DNA of 64,000 bases from positions 124,001 through 188,000 of the forward strand of contig NZ_SMGI01000004.1 of the NCBI RefSeq assembly GCF_004346845.1, read 5' to 3'. The DNA is from Winogradskyella wandonensis (GTDB lineage Bacteria > Bacteroidota > Bacteroidia > Flavobacteriales > Flavobacteriaceae). A program made the position numbers and the translations under genes. The notes beneath the pieces were generated by a model, which searched no databases, was not told the origin of the DNA, and was given only the letters and a program-made list of their open reading frames with translations. This document shows, one piece after another, positions 40,904 through 50,516 of this stretch (its first letter is position 1; each line of letters begins with the position of its first letter).

Positions 40904-43900
40904 ATGTACTTAATATTCGATACCGAAACTACAGGTTTGCCCAAACGTTGGGATGCACCGATTACCGATACAGATAACTGGCCAAGAGCCATACAAATTG
41001 CATGGCAATTACATGATGCCATGGGAAATTGTATAGAGCATCAAGACTATTTAATTAAGCCTGACGGTTTCAATATTCCGTATGACGCGGAAAAAATTCA
41101 CGGTATATCTACAGAGTTAGCCGAAGAGCAAGGTATTTCTCTTACTGAGGTTTTACAGAAGTTTAATATCGCCATGTCCAAAACAAAGTTCATCGTTGGA
41201 CAAAATGTAGGTTTCGATATTAACATTATGGGCGCTGAATTTGTCCGAGCAGATGTGGCAAATCCCTTACAAGACTTACCAGTTTTAGATACTTGTACAG
41301 AACATACCGCTACGCTATGTCAAATTCCAGGCGGTCGAGGTGGCAAGTTTAAATTACCCACATTAACCGAGTTACACGAGTACCTCTTTAATCAACCCTT
41401 TGCAGAAGCGCATAATGCAACTGCCGATGTCGAAGCAACAACACGTTGTTTTTTAGAGCTGTTAAGGCGACGAGAATACACAAAAGAGCAACTTGATGTC
41501 GATGCTAGTTATTTTGAAGAATTTGGACAGCACAATCCTTCAAAAATTGAGGGTATAGGCTTAAATCATGTTAATTTAAAGCGCGAAAGTGCTAAGATTA
41601 ATACTCGATTACAAAAGGAACAGGTAGAATCTATTCCGTCTGAAACAAATAGAGAAGCTGTCTCTAAGTTAAGTGATGCAGAATTTGCTCATTTACACAA
41701 TCACTCTCAATTTTCTATATTACAATCTACCATAAGCATTAAAGACTTAGTGGATGCCGCTGCTAAAGAAAATATGCCTGCTGTAGCACTGACTGATCAT
41801 GGAAATATGATGGGAGCTTTTCATTTTGTAAGCGCAGTTTCAGCGCATAACAAAAGTGTAGAAGCCCAACATGCGCAAACGAAAGAAAATGGAGAAGAAA
41901 AGAAAGGCCGTAAACTAAAACCTATAATTGGTTGCGAGTTTTTTGTTTGCGAAAACCATAAAGACAAAACGCGCAAGGACAATGGTTATCAAATTGTTCT
42001 ATTAGCAAAAAATAAAAATGGATATCATAATCTTGCGAAACTATCTTCCGCCGCATTTACAGATGGTTTCTATTATGTACCAAGAATTGATAAGCAACTC
42101 ATTGAGCAATACAAAGAAGATTTAATCTGCTTAACAGGAAATCTTTACGGAGAGGTGCCGAGTAAGATTTTAAATGTAGGCGAAAACCAAGCTGAAGATG
42201 CCTTAATTTGGTGGAAAAATACGTTTAAAGAAGATCTTTACATCGAAATAATGCGACATAATCAAGAAGATGAAAATCGCGTTAATCAGGTACTTATTCA
42301 ATTTTCAAAAAAGCATCAAGTAAAGTTAGTTGCCACCAACAATACCTATTATGTAGAACAAGAAAATGCTAATGCTCACGATATCCTATTGTGTGTAAAA
42401 GATGGCGAAAAGCAAGCCACGCCAATTGGTCGAGGTCGCGGTTATCGTTATGGTTTACCAAATCAAGAGTATTATTTTAAGTCGTCGGAAGAAATGAAAG
42501 CATTATTCCGCGATATTCCAGAAGCTATTGTAAACATCGAAGAGGTCATAGATAAAGTTGAGCCTTACGAGTTAGCTAGAGACGTACTACTACCTGCTTT
42601 TGATATTCCAGACGAATTTAAACACGAAGAAGATAAAGCCGATGGCGGAAAACGTGGTGAAAACGCCTATCTACGACATCTCACTTACGAAGGTGCTAAA
42701 AAGCGTTATGGTGAATTAACAGAAGACATAAAAGAACGTCTCGATTTTGAGTTGGGCGTCATCGAAAAAACAGGCTATCCAGGTTATTTTTTAATTGTAG
42801 AAGATTTTATTCGCGAAGCCAGAAACATGGATGTTTCTGTTGGTCCAGGGCGAGGTTCTGCGGCAGGTTCTGTGGTTGCCTATTGCCTTTGGATAACCAA
42901 TATAGACCCGATTAAGTACGACTTGCTTTTTGAGCGTTTCTTAAACCCAGATCGTGTAAGTATGCCAGATATTGATATCGATTTTGATGATGAAGGTCGT
43001 GGCCGCGTCATGCAATACGTTATTGATAAATACGGTGCTAATCAAGTGGCTCAAATTATCACTTACGGAACAATGGCTGCAAAATCCTCGATTAGAGATA
43101 CAGCGCGTGTATTAGATTTACCTTTAAATGAAGCCGACCATATAGCCAAGCTAATTCCTAATATGTCTAAATTGGGAAAAATATTTGGTAAGAGTGAAAA
43201 GGAACTGGCATCTAAATTTCGTGCAGAGGAACTGGATAAGGTTAATCAGTTACTTAATATTTCTGATGGCGAAGATTTACAGGCCGAAACCGTTAATCAA
43301 GCAAGAGTTTTAGAAGGCTCCGTAAGAAATACGGGAATTCATGCCTGCGGTGTTATTATAACGCCTGGAGATATTACCAATTACGTTCCGGTCGCCACAG
43401 CCAAAGATTCCGATTTATACGTTACGCAATTCGATAACTCTGTAGTAGAAAGTGCCGGTTTGCTAAAAATGGATTTCTTGGGGTTAAAAACGTTGACCCT
43501 AATTAAAGATACCGTTAAAATTGTCAAGGCGAGACATGGCATTACGCTCGACCCAGAAAATTTTCCTTTAGATGATGAAGAAACCTACGCATTGTTTCAA
43601 CGTGGTGAGACGGTAGGGATATTTCAGTACGAATCGCCTGGAATGCAAAAGCACATGAAGCATCTAAAGCCTACAGTTTTTGATGATTTAATCGCTATGA
43701 ACGCCTTGTATCGTCCTGGTCCGATGGAATATATCCCGAGTTTTATTCGCCGTAAGCATGGCGAAGAAGAAATTGTTTACGATTTACCAGAATTAGAGGA
43801 GTATCTCAAGGAAACTTATGGTATAACAGTCTATCAAGAGCAAGTGATGTTGCTCTCTCAAAAGTTAGCTGATTTTACAAAAGGTGAAGCGGATGTTCTA

Positions 43901-45289
43901 AGAAAGGCCATGGGTAAAAAGCAGAAGGCGGTTTTGGATAAAATGAAGCCAAAGTTTATCTCCCAAGCGGCTGCAAAAGGTATGGACGAAAAAAAGCTCG
44001 AAAAAATCTGGAAAGATTGGGAAGCTTTTGCCAGTTACGCTTTTAACAAATCGCACTCAACATGTTATGCTTGGATTGCTTACCAAACGGCGTATCTAAA
44101 AGCACATTATCCTGCAGAATATATGGCAGCGGTTTTGAGTAATAACATGAATGATATTAAGTCCGTTACCTTCTTTATGGAAGAGTGTAAGCGTATGCGT
44201 TTGCCAGTACTTGGACCAAGTGTTAATGAGAGTTATTATAAGTTTTCTGTAAATAAAGACAATGCTGTTCGTTTTGGGATGGGCGCCATAAAAGGTGTTG
44301 GTCACGGTGCCGTAAAAACGATTGTTGAAAACCGAAAAAAAGATGGAAATTATAAGTCAATTTTCGATTTAGCAAAACGAATAGATTTACGGGCTGCTAA
44401 CAAAAAATCTTTTGAAGGACTTGCTAATGCTGGTGGTTTTGATTGTTTCGAGGACACACACCGCGCACAATATTTTGCTCACGATGGTGACGGAATCACA
44501 TTTTTAGAAAAAGCCATGAAATATGGTGCTAAATACCAAGAAAACGAAAACTCTGCACAGGTTAGTTTATTTGGTGAAGCTAGTGGTGTGGAGATAGCAG
44601 AGCCGCAAGTACCACCATGCGAAGATTGGGGAACAATGGAGAAGCTGTCGCGCGAAAAAGAAGTGGTGGGGATTTATATCTCTGGGCATCCGTTAGACGA
44701 TTTTAAAATTGAAATGAAAAACTTTTGCAACGGTGTTATTGCCGATTTTAATGATTTAGAAAAACTAATAAATCAGAATATTAAATTCGGCGGCGTAGTC
44801 ACCGAAGTGCAACACCGCATAAGCAAACAAGGTAAAGGTTGGGCAATGTTTACGATTGAAGATTATTCTGATAGTTTCGATTTTAGAATTTTTGGAGAGG
44901 ATTATCTTAAATTTCGTCATTTTTTAGTTCAAAATTCATTTGTTCATGTGCAAGCATTTGTAAAAGAAGGTTGGGTAAATCGTGAGACTGGAAAGAGAGG
45001 AGAACCGCGTATTCAGTTTAACAACTTTCAGTTATTACACGATGTCATGGATACCTATGCTAAGAAATTATCGGTTCAGCTCGACATAAAGGAGATAGAA
45101 GAAAATACCATTAAAGATTTACAAGATATGTTCAGGGCTCATGAGGGAAACAATAGCTTAAATTTTATTATCTACGATAATTCCGATAAAATTAAGCTTA
45201 CAATGCCTAGTCGAAAGCAAAAAGTAAAGATTTCTCAAGAGTTACTTAATGGGTTATCAGAACGTGATATCAACTACAAATTAAATTGA
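40904..45289 (+). CDS. dnaE: DNA polymerase III alpha subunit fused to an N-terminal exonuclease domain
   Basis: Replicative polymerase, 1461 aa. Residues about 1-190 are a DnaQ-like DEDDh exonuclease: FDTETTG (5-11), FDINIMG and HNATADVEATT (HxxxxD). Then follow the PHP domain (LHNHSQFSILQSTISIKDLVDAA, ALTDHGNMMGAFHF), the palm with catalytic carboxylates in PDIDIDFDDEGR, the fingers (ASYAFNKSHSTCYAWIAYQTAYLKAHYPAEY without gaps in the family) and a C-terminal OB domain (FGGVVTEVQHRISKQGKGW). The fused exonuclease suggests that proofreading travels in cis. The gene starts 16 bp after a MITE-like hairpin. Confidence 0.97.
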   Translation: MYLIFDTETTGLPKRWDAPITDTDNWPRAIQIAWQLHDAMGNCIEHQDYLIKPDGFNIPYDAEKIHGISTELAEEQGISLTEVLQKFNIAMSKTKFIVGQNVGFDINIMGAEFVRADVANPLQDLPVLDTCTEHTATLCQIPGGRGGKFKLPTLTELHEYLFNQPFAEAHNATADVEATTRCFLELLRRREYTKEQLDVDASYFEEFGQHNPSKIEGIGLNHVNLKRESAKINTRLQKEQVESIPSETNREAVSKLSDAEFAHLHNHSQFSILQSTISIKDLVDAAAKENMPAVALTDHGNMMGAFHFVSAVSAHNKSVEAQHAQTKENGEEKKGRKLKPIIGCEFFVCENHKDKTRKDNGYQIVLLAKNKNGYHNLAKLSSAAFTDGFYYVPRIDKQLIEQYKEDLICLTGNLYGEVPSKILNVGENQAEDALIWWKNTFKEDLYIEIMRHNQEDENRVNQVLIQFSKKHQVKLVATNNTYYVEQENANAHDILLCVKDGEKQATPIGRGRGYRYGLPNQEYYFKSSEEMKALFRDIPEAIVNIEEVIDKVEPYELARDVLLPAFDIPDEFKHEEDKADGGKRGENAYLRHLTYEGAKKRYGELTEDIKERLDFELGVIEKTGYPGYFLIVEDFIREARNMDVSVGPGRGSAAGSVVAYCLWITNIDPIKYDLLFERFLNPDRVSMPDIDIDFDDEGRGRVMQYVIDKYGANQVAQIITYGTMAAKSSIRDTARVLDLPLNEADHIAKLIPNMSKLGKIFGKSEKELASKFRAEELDKVNQLLNISDGEDLQAETVNQARVLEGSVRNTGIHACGVIITPGDITNYVPVATAKDSDLYVTQFDNSVVESAGLLKMDFLGLKTLTLIKDTVKIVKARHGITLDPENFPLDDEETYALFQRGETVGIFQYESPGMQKHMKHLKPTVFDDLIAMNALYRPGPMEYIPSFIRRKHGEEEIVYDLPELEEYLKETYGITVYQEQVMLLSQKLADFTKGEADVLRKAMGKKQKAVLDKMKPKFISQAAAKGMDEKKLEKIWKDWEAFASYAFNKSHSTCYAWIAYQTAYLKAHYPAEYMAAVLSNNMNDIKSVTFFMEECKRMRLPVLGPSVNESYYKFSVNKDNAVRFGMGAIKGVGHGAVKTIVENRKKDGNYKSIFDLAKRIDLRAANKKSFEGLANAGGFDCFEDTHRAQYFAHDGDGITFLEKAMKYGAKYQENENSAQVSLFGEASGVEIAEPQVPPCEDWGTMEKLSREKEVVGIYISGHPLDDFKIEMKNFCNGVIADFNDLEKLINQNIKFGGVVTEVQHRISKQGKGWAMFTIEDYSDSFDFRIFGEDYLKFRHFLVQNSFVHVQAFVKEGWVNRETGKRGEPRIQFNNFQLLHDVMDTYAKKLSVQLDIKEIEENTIKDLQDMFRAHEGNNSLNFIIYDNSDKIKLTMPSRKQKVKISQELLNGLSERDINYKLN

Positions 45290-45477
45290 TATTAAGGAGG
45301 TGTGGGAAGACAGGAGTTCGCCCCTTGATATTACACGACTGAAAATTGAACTACAAATACAATAATGTAAGTCTATGTATCAATAGTCAAATCAAATGCG
45401 CCGAGTGTAAGGTTTGGCAGAATTTTTGACTAATTTTGTATATTAAATTAAAGTAGAATACAATTAAACTAAATATT

Positions 45478-45795
45478 ATGGCATTAGAAATAACAGATGC
45501 AACTTTTGAAGAGCAAGTATTAAATAGCGACAAACCTGTGATGGTAGATTTTTGGGCAGCATGGTGTGGTCCTTGTCGTATGGTTGGTCCCATTATAGAC
45601 GAGATTAGTAATGAGTACGAAGGAAAGGCTGTTGTAGGTAAGGTAGATGTAGACGCTAACCAAGAGTTTGCAGCTAAATATGGTGTAAGAAACATTCCTA
45701 CGGTTTTGGTATTTCAGAACGGGGAAGTAGTAGGCAGACAAGTTGGCGTAGCACCTAAGAATGCTTATGCAGAAGCTTTAGATGCACTTTTATAG
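45478..45795 (+). CDS. trxA: Thioredoxin
   Basis: A 105-aa classic thioredoxin: FWAAWCGPCRMVGPI with both active-site cysteines (WCGPC about 30-34) and cis-Pro in RNIPTVLVF. Reduces protein disulfides in the cytoplasm. Alone on its transcript, with a hairpin terminator 24 bp later. Contrast with the WCGD protein at 1538. Confidence 0.97.
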   Translation: MALEITDATFEEQVLNSDKPVMVDFWAAWCGPCRMVGPIIDEISNEYEGKAVVGKVDVDANQEFAAKYGVRNIPTVLVFQNGEVVGRQVGVAPKNAYAEALDALL

Positions 45796-45819
45796 ACTAT
45801 CACTCTAAAAGAAATGATA

Positions 45820-45850
45820 AAAGGTTTGTCGGTATGGCAAACCTTTTTTA
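45820..45850 (+). terminator. Terminator after trxA
   Basis: AAAGGTTTG and CAAACCTTT around a 9-nt loop with a T run, 25 bp past the trxA stop. Confidence 0.87.
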
Positions 45851-45880
45851 GTTTGTAACTTATTAATAATTTGAAAAAAA

Positions 45881-45963
45881 ATCTTCCCTCTGGGAAGATG
45901 TCGCTTTTGCGTAATATTGAACGTAAGAAGCTAATTACTTCCCTTTGGGAAGGTTAGGATGGG
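45881..45963 (+). repeat. Two hairpin-repeat copies upstream of the DUF58 gene
   Basis: Copy 1, ATCTTCCCTCTGGGAAGAT (45881-45899), is an isolated hairpin. Copy 2, CTTCCCTTTGGGAAG (45938-45952), is followed by GTTAGGATGGG and ends 3 bp before the ATG at 45967, so it forms the ribosome-binding region of the DUF58 gene. The second copy matches the form inside leuS and hemW. Confidence 0.8.
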
Positions 45964-45966
45964 AAA

Positions 45967-46896
45967 ATGGATTTAAGAAAAGAATTAGATAAAGCAGGCG
46001 GTTTTAAAAACCTTGAGTTGTTAGCCAAACAAGTCGTTGAAGGTTTTATTGCAGGGATGCATAAAAGTCCCTTTCATGGCTTTTCTGCTGAATTTGCAGA
46101 ACATAAAATTTATAATCAGGGTGAAAGTACTAAGCATATCGATTGGAAGCTCTATGCAAAAACAGACAGATTGTACACCAAACGTTACGACGAGGAAACC
46201 AATCTCCGTTGTCATCTTATTGTAGATAATAGTGCATCGATGCATTATCCAGAATCTGGCGGTTCTACAATAGATAATTTGAACAAAATAGCCTTTTCAG
46301 CCTTAGCAGCGGCATGCGTAATGAATATTTTAAAAAAGCAGCGCGATGCTGTGGGTTTGAGTCTTTACAGTGATGATTATGACTTCTATGCACCAGAAAA
46401 AGGGAGCGAGCGCCATCATCAGATGTTACTAAGTAAGCTAAGTGAAGCTGTAGTTCATAAAAAAGAAACAAAAACAACAGAAACTTATAAGTATTTGCAT
46501 CAAATTGCAGAGAAAATTCATCGACGGTCATTGATATTTGTATTTACCGATATGTTTCAAACATCAGAAGAAGATGAAAAGATATTTGAAGCGTTACGGC
46601 ATTTAAAACATAATAAGCACGAAGTCGTTGTGTTTCATGTTTTCGATAGAGAAAAGGAATTAACGCTTAATTTTGATAATAGACCCAAACGATTTGTCGA
46701 TGTAGAAACTGGAGAAACCATAGATTTATATCCAGATACTGTCAAAGAAAATTACGAAATTGCAGTAAAAGACTATTTCAAAAATCTAAAATTAAGATGT
46801 GGACAATACCGAATAAAGTATGTTGAAGCAGATATAAACAAAGGCTTTGATAGTATTTTAACCACATATATGATTGAGCGACAAAAATTTGCCTGA
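45967..46896 (+). CDS. DUF58 family protein
   Basis: A 309-aa soluble protein with the DUF58 signature (YNQGESTKHIDWKLYAKTDRLYTKRYDEE, about 50-78) and a vWA-like region (HLIVDNSASMHYP with the MIDAS DxSxS, about 87-99; SLIFVFTDMF, about 178). DUF58 genes usually pair with a MoxR AAA ATPase, which is not adjacent here. It may act as a chaperone-like partner; function is open. Confidence 0.88.
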   Translation: MDLRKELDKAGGFKNLELLAKQVVEGFIAGMHKSPFHGFSAEFAEHKIYNQGESTKHIDWKLYAKTDRLYTKRYDEETNLRCHLIVDNSASMHYPESGGSTIDNLNKIAFSALAAACVMNILKKQRDAVGLSLYSDDYDFYAPEKGSERHHQMLLSKLSEAVVHKKETKTTETYKYLHQIAEKIHRRSLIFVFTDMFQTSEEDEKIFEALRHLKHNKHEVVVFHVFDREKELTLNFDNRPKRFVDVETGETIDLYPDTVKENYEIAVKDYFKNLKLRCGQYRIKYVEADINKGFDSILTTYMIERQKFA

Positions 46897-46971
46897 GTAA
46901 AGTAATATTTTTTCTTTTTTTATTTGCGGAATTAAAAATGCAGTGTATATTTGCCCTCGCAATTAAGCAAC

Positions 46972-47045
46972 GGTCTGGTAGTTCAGTTGGTTAGAATATC
47001 TGCCTGTCACGCAGGGGGTCGCGGGTTCGAGTCCCGTCCAGACCG
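46972..47045 (+). tRNA. tRNA-Asp (GTC)
   Basis: A full cloverleaf: acceptor GGTCTGG/CCAGACC, D-loop AGTTGGTTAGA, anticodon loop CTGTCAC with anticodon GTC, T arm GCGGGTTCGAGTCCCGT, and discriminator G as expected for tRNA-Asp. CCA is not encoded. Confidence 0.97.
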
Positions 47046-47055
47046 CAAATTGCCC

Positions 47056-47082
47056 AAGCTCTAAGAGATTAGAGCTTTTTTT
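47056..47082 (+). terminator. Terminator of tRNA-Asp
   Basis: AAGCTCTAA-GAGA-TTAGAGCTT followed by a T run, 11 bp after the tRNA. Confidence 0.9.
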
Positions 47083-47104
47083 GGCAATAAAAGTGTTGTG
47101 TTGT

Positions 47105-47130
47105 TCTAGCCCCGAGGCTTCGGGACTAGA
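47105..47130. repeat. Interspersed palindrome with GGCT loop
   Basis: TCTAGCCCCGA-GGCT-TCGGGACTAGA folds into a near-perfect 11-bp stem, without a T run. It resembles the CCCGAAGCCTCGGG-type repeats of related genomes. Confidence 0.65.
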
Positions 47131-47453
47131 GTAGTTGTAAGATTCCTAAGACATTTAGGAAATTACCAATGAGAAGCTTTCCTTTTTTCTGCATAGAAAA
47201 TCGGAATGCTTTTTTGTTTTAGAGAAGTTTTAAGAGAGTAAATAGTGCATTTTATCGTTTAAAATATACATTTAATCGATAAATGTACTAATTAGAATGA
47301 TTTTTTACGTTCTTTGATAACCTCTTTGATAAAGCCCTAAATAAACTTATCATAGACTTTAATTAATCCATTGACGCTTTTACTTGTACGTAAAGGCTTT
47401 TCTTGTTTAGTACAGTTATAAATTTTAAACGAAATTAACTAAATAAGAATCTT

Positions 47454-47621
47454 ATGAAAGCTTTAAAAATTACGTTATTATTAGTAGCTGTAGTTGTGTT
47501 AACCGTATCAGTTGTGTCTAAGGATAATGCTATACAAGACGAAACTAATACTTACAAGGAGTATACTCCAAAAAAACTTGTCATAGATAAGAAAAAGAGA
47601 AAACTTCAAACAGTTTCTTAA
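47454..47621 (+). CDS. Small exported peptide upstream of a two-component system
   Basis: A 55-aa ORF: hydrophobic signal MKALKITLLLVAVVVLTVSV, then a charged tail SKDNAIQDETNTYKEYTPKK and KLVIDKKKRKLQTVS. A leader and a downstream terminator-like hairpin (47713) bracket it, and the next gene is a histidine kinase. It has a sister of similar architecture at 4996-5130. I cannot assign a function; a role as a signal or accessory peptide for the kinase is speculative. Confidence 0.6.
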   Translation: MKALKITLLLVAVVVLTVSVVSKDNAIQDETNTYKEYTPKKLVIDKKKRKLQTVS

Positions 47622-47712
47622 AGATTAACTATAATATTTAAGATTTGATAGTCGAAAGTATATAGTACTTAATTCATCCCCACACAGTTTCAGGTATTGA
47701 ATAAAGATATAT

Positions 47713-47744
47713 AAGTCCTTGCCAGATTTTGGTAAAGGACTTTT
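47713..47744 (+). terminator. Terminator-like hairpin before the TPR histidine kinase
   Basis: AAGTCCTT and AAGGACTT (8 bp) with an inner CCA/TGG extension and TTTT after it, 91 bp past the small peptide gene. Confidence 0.7.
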
Positions 47745-47805
47745 CGGGTTTTATTATATGTAATTAAATTCTTTTTTGCATATTTTTGGGTAAACTCCGT
47801 ACGAT

Positions 47806-49833
47806 TTGATAAAGTCTCAGATACTTTCTGTTTATATTTTATTCTTCATTGGTAATATTGGTTTGAGTCAAGACAGAAAATTGCAAGACTCGATTAATAA
47901 ATATTATTGGCTTTCGAAAGACTCTGAGCTAGATTCAAAACTGCGCCTTGATTTTGCTATTAAAGCAAAAAAATATTCTGATGAATTAGGAGTAGATTCT
48001 GTAAAACTTTATGTTCAGAGGACATTATCTACTAATTATTTTGATAATCAGTTATTCGACTCTTATGTAAGATTAAATCAGGAGAATTTTAAATTAGCTC
48101 AAAAACTGAAGGATACTTCCGCTTTACAAGCATCTACCAAAAATCTTGGTTCTTATTATCTCTATACAGAGCAAATAGACAGTTCATATTATTATTACAC
48201 TAAGAAATTAGATTATTTTTCGTTCAATGATATTTCTATAGAAAAAGCGGAGACCCTAACAGCTCTAGCAGATATTCAGCAAGAAGAAAAGGCGTATACC
48301 GGAGCAGAAGAGGATGTGATAAGTGCAATAAGAATCCTAAATCAATTACCTGAAAATGAAGACTCTCTGTACCTTAATTGGAGTTTATACAACCTTTTAG
48401 CTATCATCGCAAAAAATACTCTAAATAAGCAGAAGGCAATTGAGTATTATGATAAATCCATCTCTTTTTCAAAAAAAATGGAAGATGGCTTTGGTTATGA
48501 GATATATTCAATTAACAACAAAGCAAACGCCTACAGAGAATTTGGAGAGTATTCTAAAGCTCTCGAGCTTTTCAATGGCTTAGTAGATTTAAAAGTCAAA
48601 TATGAAAAAGACGAACCCGACTTTTATCCTGCAGTTTTACTAAATATAGCTAAAACAAAGTTTGAATCTAATAAGTATGATTTCAAAGACATAGAAAATC
48701 GATTAAAAGAAGCGTATAATTTATTTGTAAAAATCGAAGATAATTACGGGAGAATGGCAACAGCACTCGAGTTCACTCGTTTGTACAAAAAACATTCTTA
48801 CCTTGATTTAGCAATAAAATTTGGTAATGAAACTTTAGAAATATCGAACGAGGTTTCTAATAACGAATATAAAATGGATGCCCTAATAGAGCTTTCGTAT
48901 TTATATGACGATGGTAAAGGGAAAGACTTTCTTAGACAACATATTAAACTTCAAGATAGTCTTCAAAAAGAAGAGCGGTTAGTTAAAAATAAGTTCGCCA
49001 GAGTTAAATTTGACACAGATCAGATAGAGGCAGAAAATAAGCAAATATCTAGAGAAAATCTTATCCTTTTTATATCGCTTTTAGGGTTATTCGTAGCGGG
49101 TGTTTTGATATATATAATTTTATCGCAAAGGGCAAAAAATAAAGAATTACGTCTTATACAAGAGCAGCAGAAGGCTAATGAAGAGATTTATAATTTAATG
49201 CTAGGCCAGCAAGATAAGGTAGAAGAAGCGCGAGCGCAAGAAAAGATTAGGGTATCTAAAGAATTGCATGATGGCGTTCTTGGCCGACTGTTTGGAGCGC
49301 GATTAAGCCTAGATAGTTTAAATTTTTCAGAAGGAAAAGAGGCCATCATGAATCGTGCAAACTACATTAGTCAGCTTAAAACTATAGAAGACGATATTCG
49401 TAAAATTTCTCACGAGATGAATGCCGACTTTGTTTCTGGTTCTGGGTTTATGGATATCGTTTCAGAATTAATCGAAAATCAGACCAAAGCCTACGGTTTC
49501 ACTTATAACTTTAATTACACAGACGATTTTAGTTGGGAGTTTGTACCAAACAAAACAAAAATTAATATTTATAGAATATTACAAGAGTCCATGCAGAATA
49601 TCTATAAACATGCAGAGGCAAAACATGTTAAAATTGATATTTTAAGAAATAATGATGAGATTAATATTTACATTGTAGATGATGGTAAAGGCTTCGACAC
49701 CACTAAATCGAAAAGAGGAATAGGACTAAAAAATATGACATCGCGAGTTACAGAGATTGATGGAAAAATTTCGTTTCGTTCTAAACCAGGAGAAGGCACA
49801 TCAGTAAAAGTTAAAATCCCCTATAAAGTATAA
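47806..49833 (+). CDS. TPR-containing sensor histidine kinase (NarL-type, HisKA_3)
   Basis: A 675-aa kinase. Signal peptide (to about SQDRK), a periplasmic TPR array (about 60-400), one TM helix (about 418-440), a coiled linker (LRLIQEQQKANEE), then HisKA_3 with phospho-acceptor His in VSKELHDGVLGRLFGARL (about 487) and HATPase (ILQESMQNIYKHAEAKHVKI, DDGKGFDTTKSKRGIGLKNM). The start is TTG at 47806; no ATG fits before the signal peptide. Its response regulator lies 14 bp downstream. Sensing through TPR repeats is typical of Bacteroidota kinases; the signal is unknown. Confidence 0.92.
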   Translation: MIKSQILSVYILFFIGNIGLSQDRKLQDSINKYYWLSKDSELDSKLRLDFAIKAKKYSDELGVDSVKLYVQRTLSTNYFDNQLFDSYVRLNQENFKLAQKLKDTSALQASTKNLGSYYLYTEQIDSSYYYYTKKLDYFSFNDISIEKAETLTALADIQQEEKAYTGAEEDVISAIRILNQLPENEDSLYLNWSLYNLLAIIAKNTLNKQKAIEYYDKSISFSKKMEDGFGYEIYSINNKANAYREFGEYSKALELFNGLVDLKVKYEKDEPDFYPAVLLNIAKTKFESNKYDFKDIENRLKEAYNLFVKIEDNYGRMATALEFTRLYKKHSYLDLAIKFGNETLEISNEVSNNEYKMDALIELSYLYDDGKGKDFLRQHIKLQDSLQKEERLVKNKFARVKFDTDQIEAENKQISRENLILFISLLGLFVAGVLIYIILSQRAKNKELRLIQEQQKANEEIYNLMLGQQDKVEEARAQEKIRVSKELHDGVLGRLFGARLSLDSLNFSEGKEAIMNRANYISQLKTIEDDIRKISHEMNADFVSGSGFMDIVSELIENQTKAYGFTYNFNYTDDFSWEFVPNKTKINIYRILQESMQNIYKHAEAKHVKIDILRNNDEINIYIVDDGKGFDTTKSKRGIGLKNMTSRVTEIDGKISFRSKPGEGTSVKVKIPYKV

Positions 49834-49847
49834 TTAACCTACAAACA

Positions 49848-50516
49848 ATGCAGAAACTTAAAATTCTTATGGTCGACGATCACCCTATTATAATAGAGGG
49901 TTATATGAACGTTTTAATGGCTACAAAAAAGGACGACCAAGAATTAACTATAGATACTGCCAATAATTGTGATATGGCAGAAATTATGATTAATAGAGCT
50001 TCAAAAGAAGAACATTATGATATCTGTTTTTTCGATATTAGTTTGCCACCATCCCAAGATGGAAAATACACCTCAGGAGAAGACTTAGCCAAACTGGCAA
50101 AGAGGGTTTTACCAGATACAAAGATTATAATTTTAACGATGTTTAATGAGTCTTTTAGAATTCATAATATTATTCGAGAAATTAATCCTGATGGTTTTTT
50201 AATTAAAAGTGATTTAACCTCGATGGAGTTGGCAGACGCTTTTCAGCATATTCTTAAATCACCACCATATTATAGTAGTACGGTACATAATTTTGTAAAG
50301 CAGACCTTTACAAGTGACATTTATGTAGATGATATCAACAGAAAAATATTGTACTTACTATCGCAAGGTATTAAAACCAAAAGCTTACTAGACCACATAC
50401 CATTGTCTATGAGCGCTATAGAAAAACGAAAAAAGCAACTTAAACTTTTATTTTCTGTTGAAGACGGAAAAGACGAAACATTGCTTGAGGAAGCAAAGCA
50501 GAAAGGATTTATCTAA
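49848..50516 (+). CDS. Response regulator with divergent output domain
   Basis: A 222-aa partner of the TPR kinase. The receiver domain has the acidic pocket VDDH, phospho-acceptor Asp in ICFFDISLPP (about 65), switch Thr in IILTMFN and Lys in GFLIKSDL. The C-terminal 65 residues (DDINRKILYLLSQGIKTKSLLDHIPLSMSAIEKRKKQLK) keep the general LuxR/NarL helix-turn-helix layout but with few of the consensus residues, so DNA binding is likely but not certain. No terminator directly follows. Confidence 0.88.
   Translation: MQKLKILMVDDHPIIIEGYMNVLMATKKDDQELTIDTANNCDMAEIMINRASKEEHYDICFFDISLPPSQDGKYTSGEDLAKLAKRVLPDTKIIILTMFNESFRIHNIIREINPDGFLIKSDLTSMELADAFQHILKSPPYYSSTVHNFVKQTFTSDIYVDDINRKILYLLSQGIKTKSLLDHIPLSMSAIEKRKKQLKLLFSVEDGKDETLLEEAKQKGFI

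Larger units (their letters stand above)
47046..47453. other. 408-bp non-coding stretch after tRNA-Asp
   Basis: It holds the tRNA terminator (47056-47082), a palindrome at 47105-47130, and a weaker hairpin (GAAGC...TTCC with GGAA...GCTTTTTT, about 47171-47217) ending in a T run. The rest is AT-rich leader sequence for the small peptide gene at 47454. I see no credible ORF. Confidence 0.6.

Noticed and set aside
45294..45370. Shine-Dalgarno-like AAGGAGGTG after dnaE
   Set aside because: The frame from the nearby GTG stops after 21 codons and shows no conserved features; flavobacteria rarely depend on strong SD sites.
45387..45695. 102-codon antisense ORF over trxA
   Set aside because: It mirrors the conserved trxA sequence in another frame, has no signature of its own and no promoter or ribosome site.
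47169..47222. 17-codon ORF in the region after tRNA-Asp
   Set aside because: Overlaps a hairpin with a T run and has no conservation signal, so it is more likely part of a degenerate terminator.
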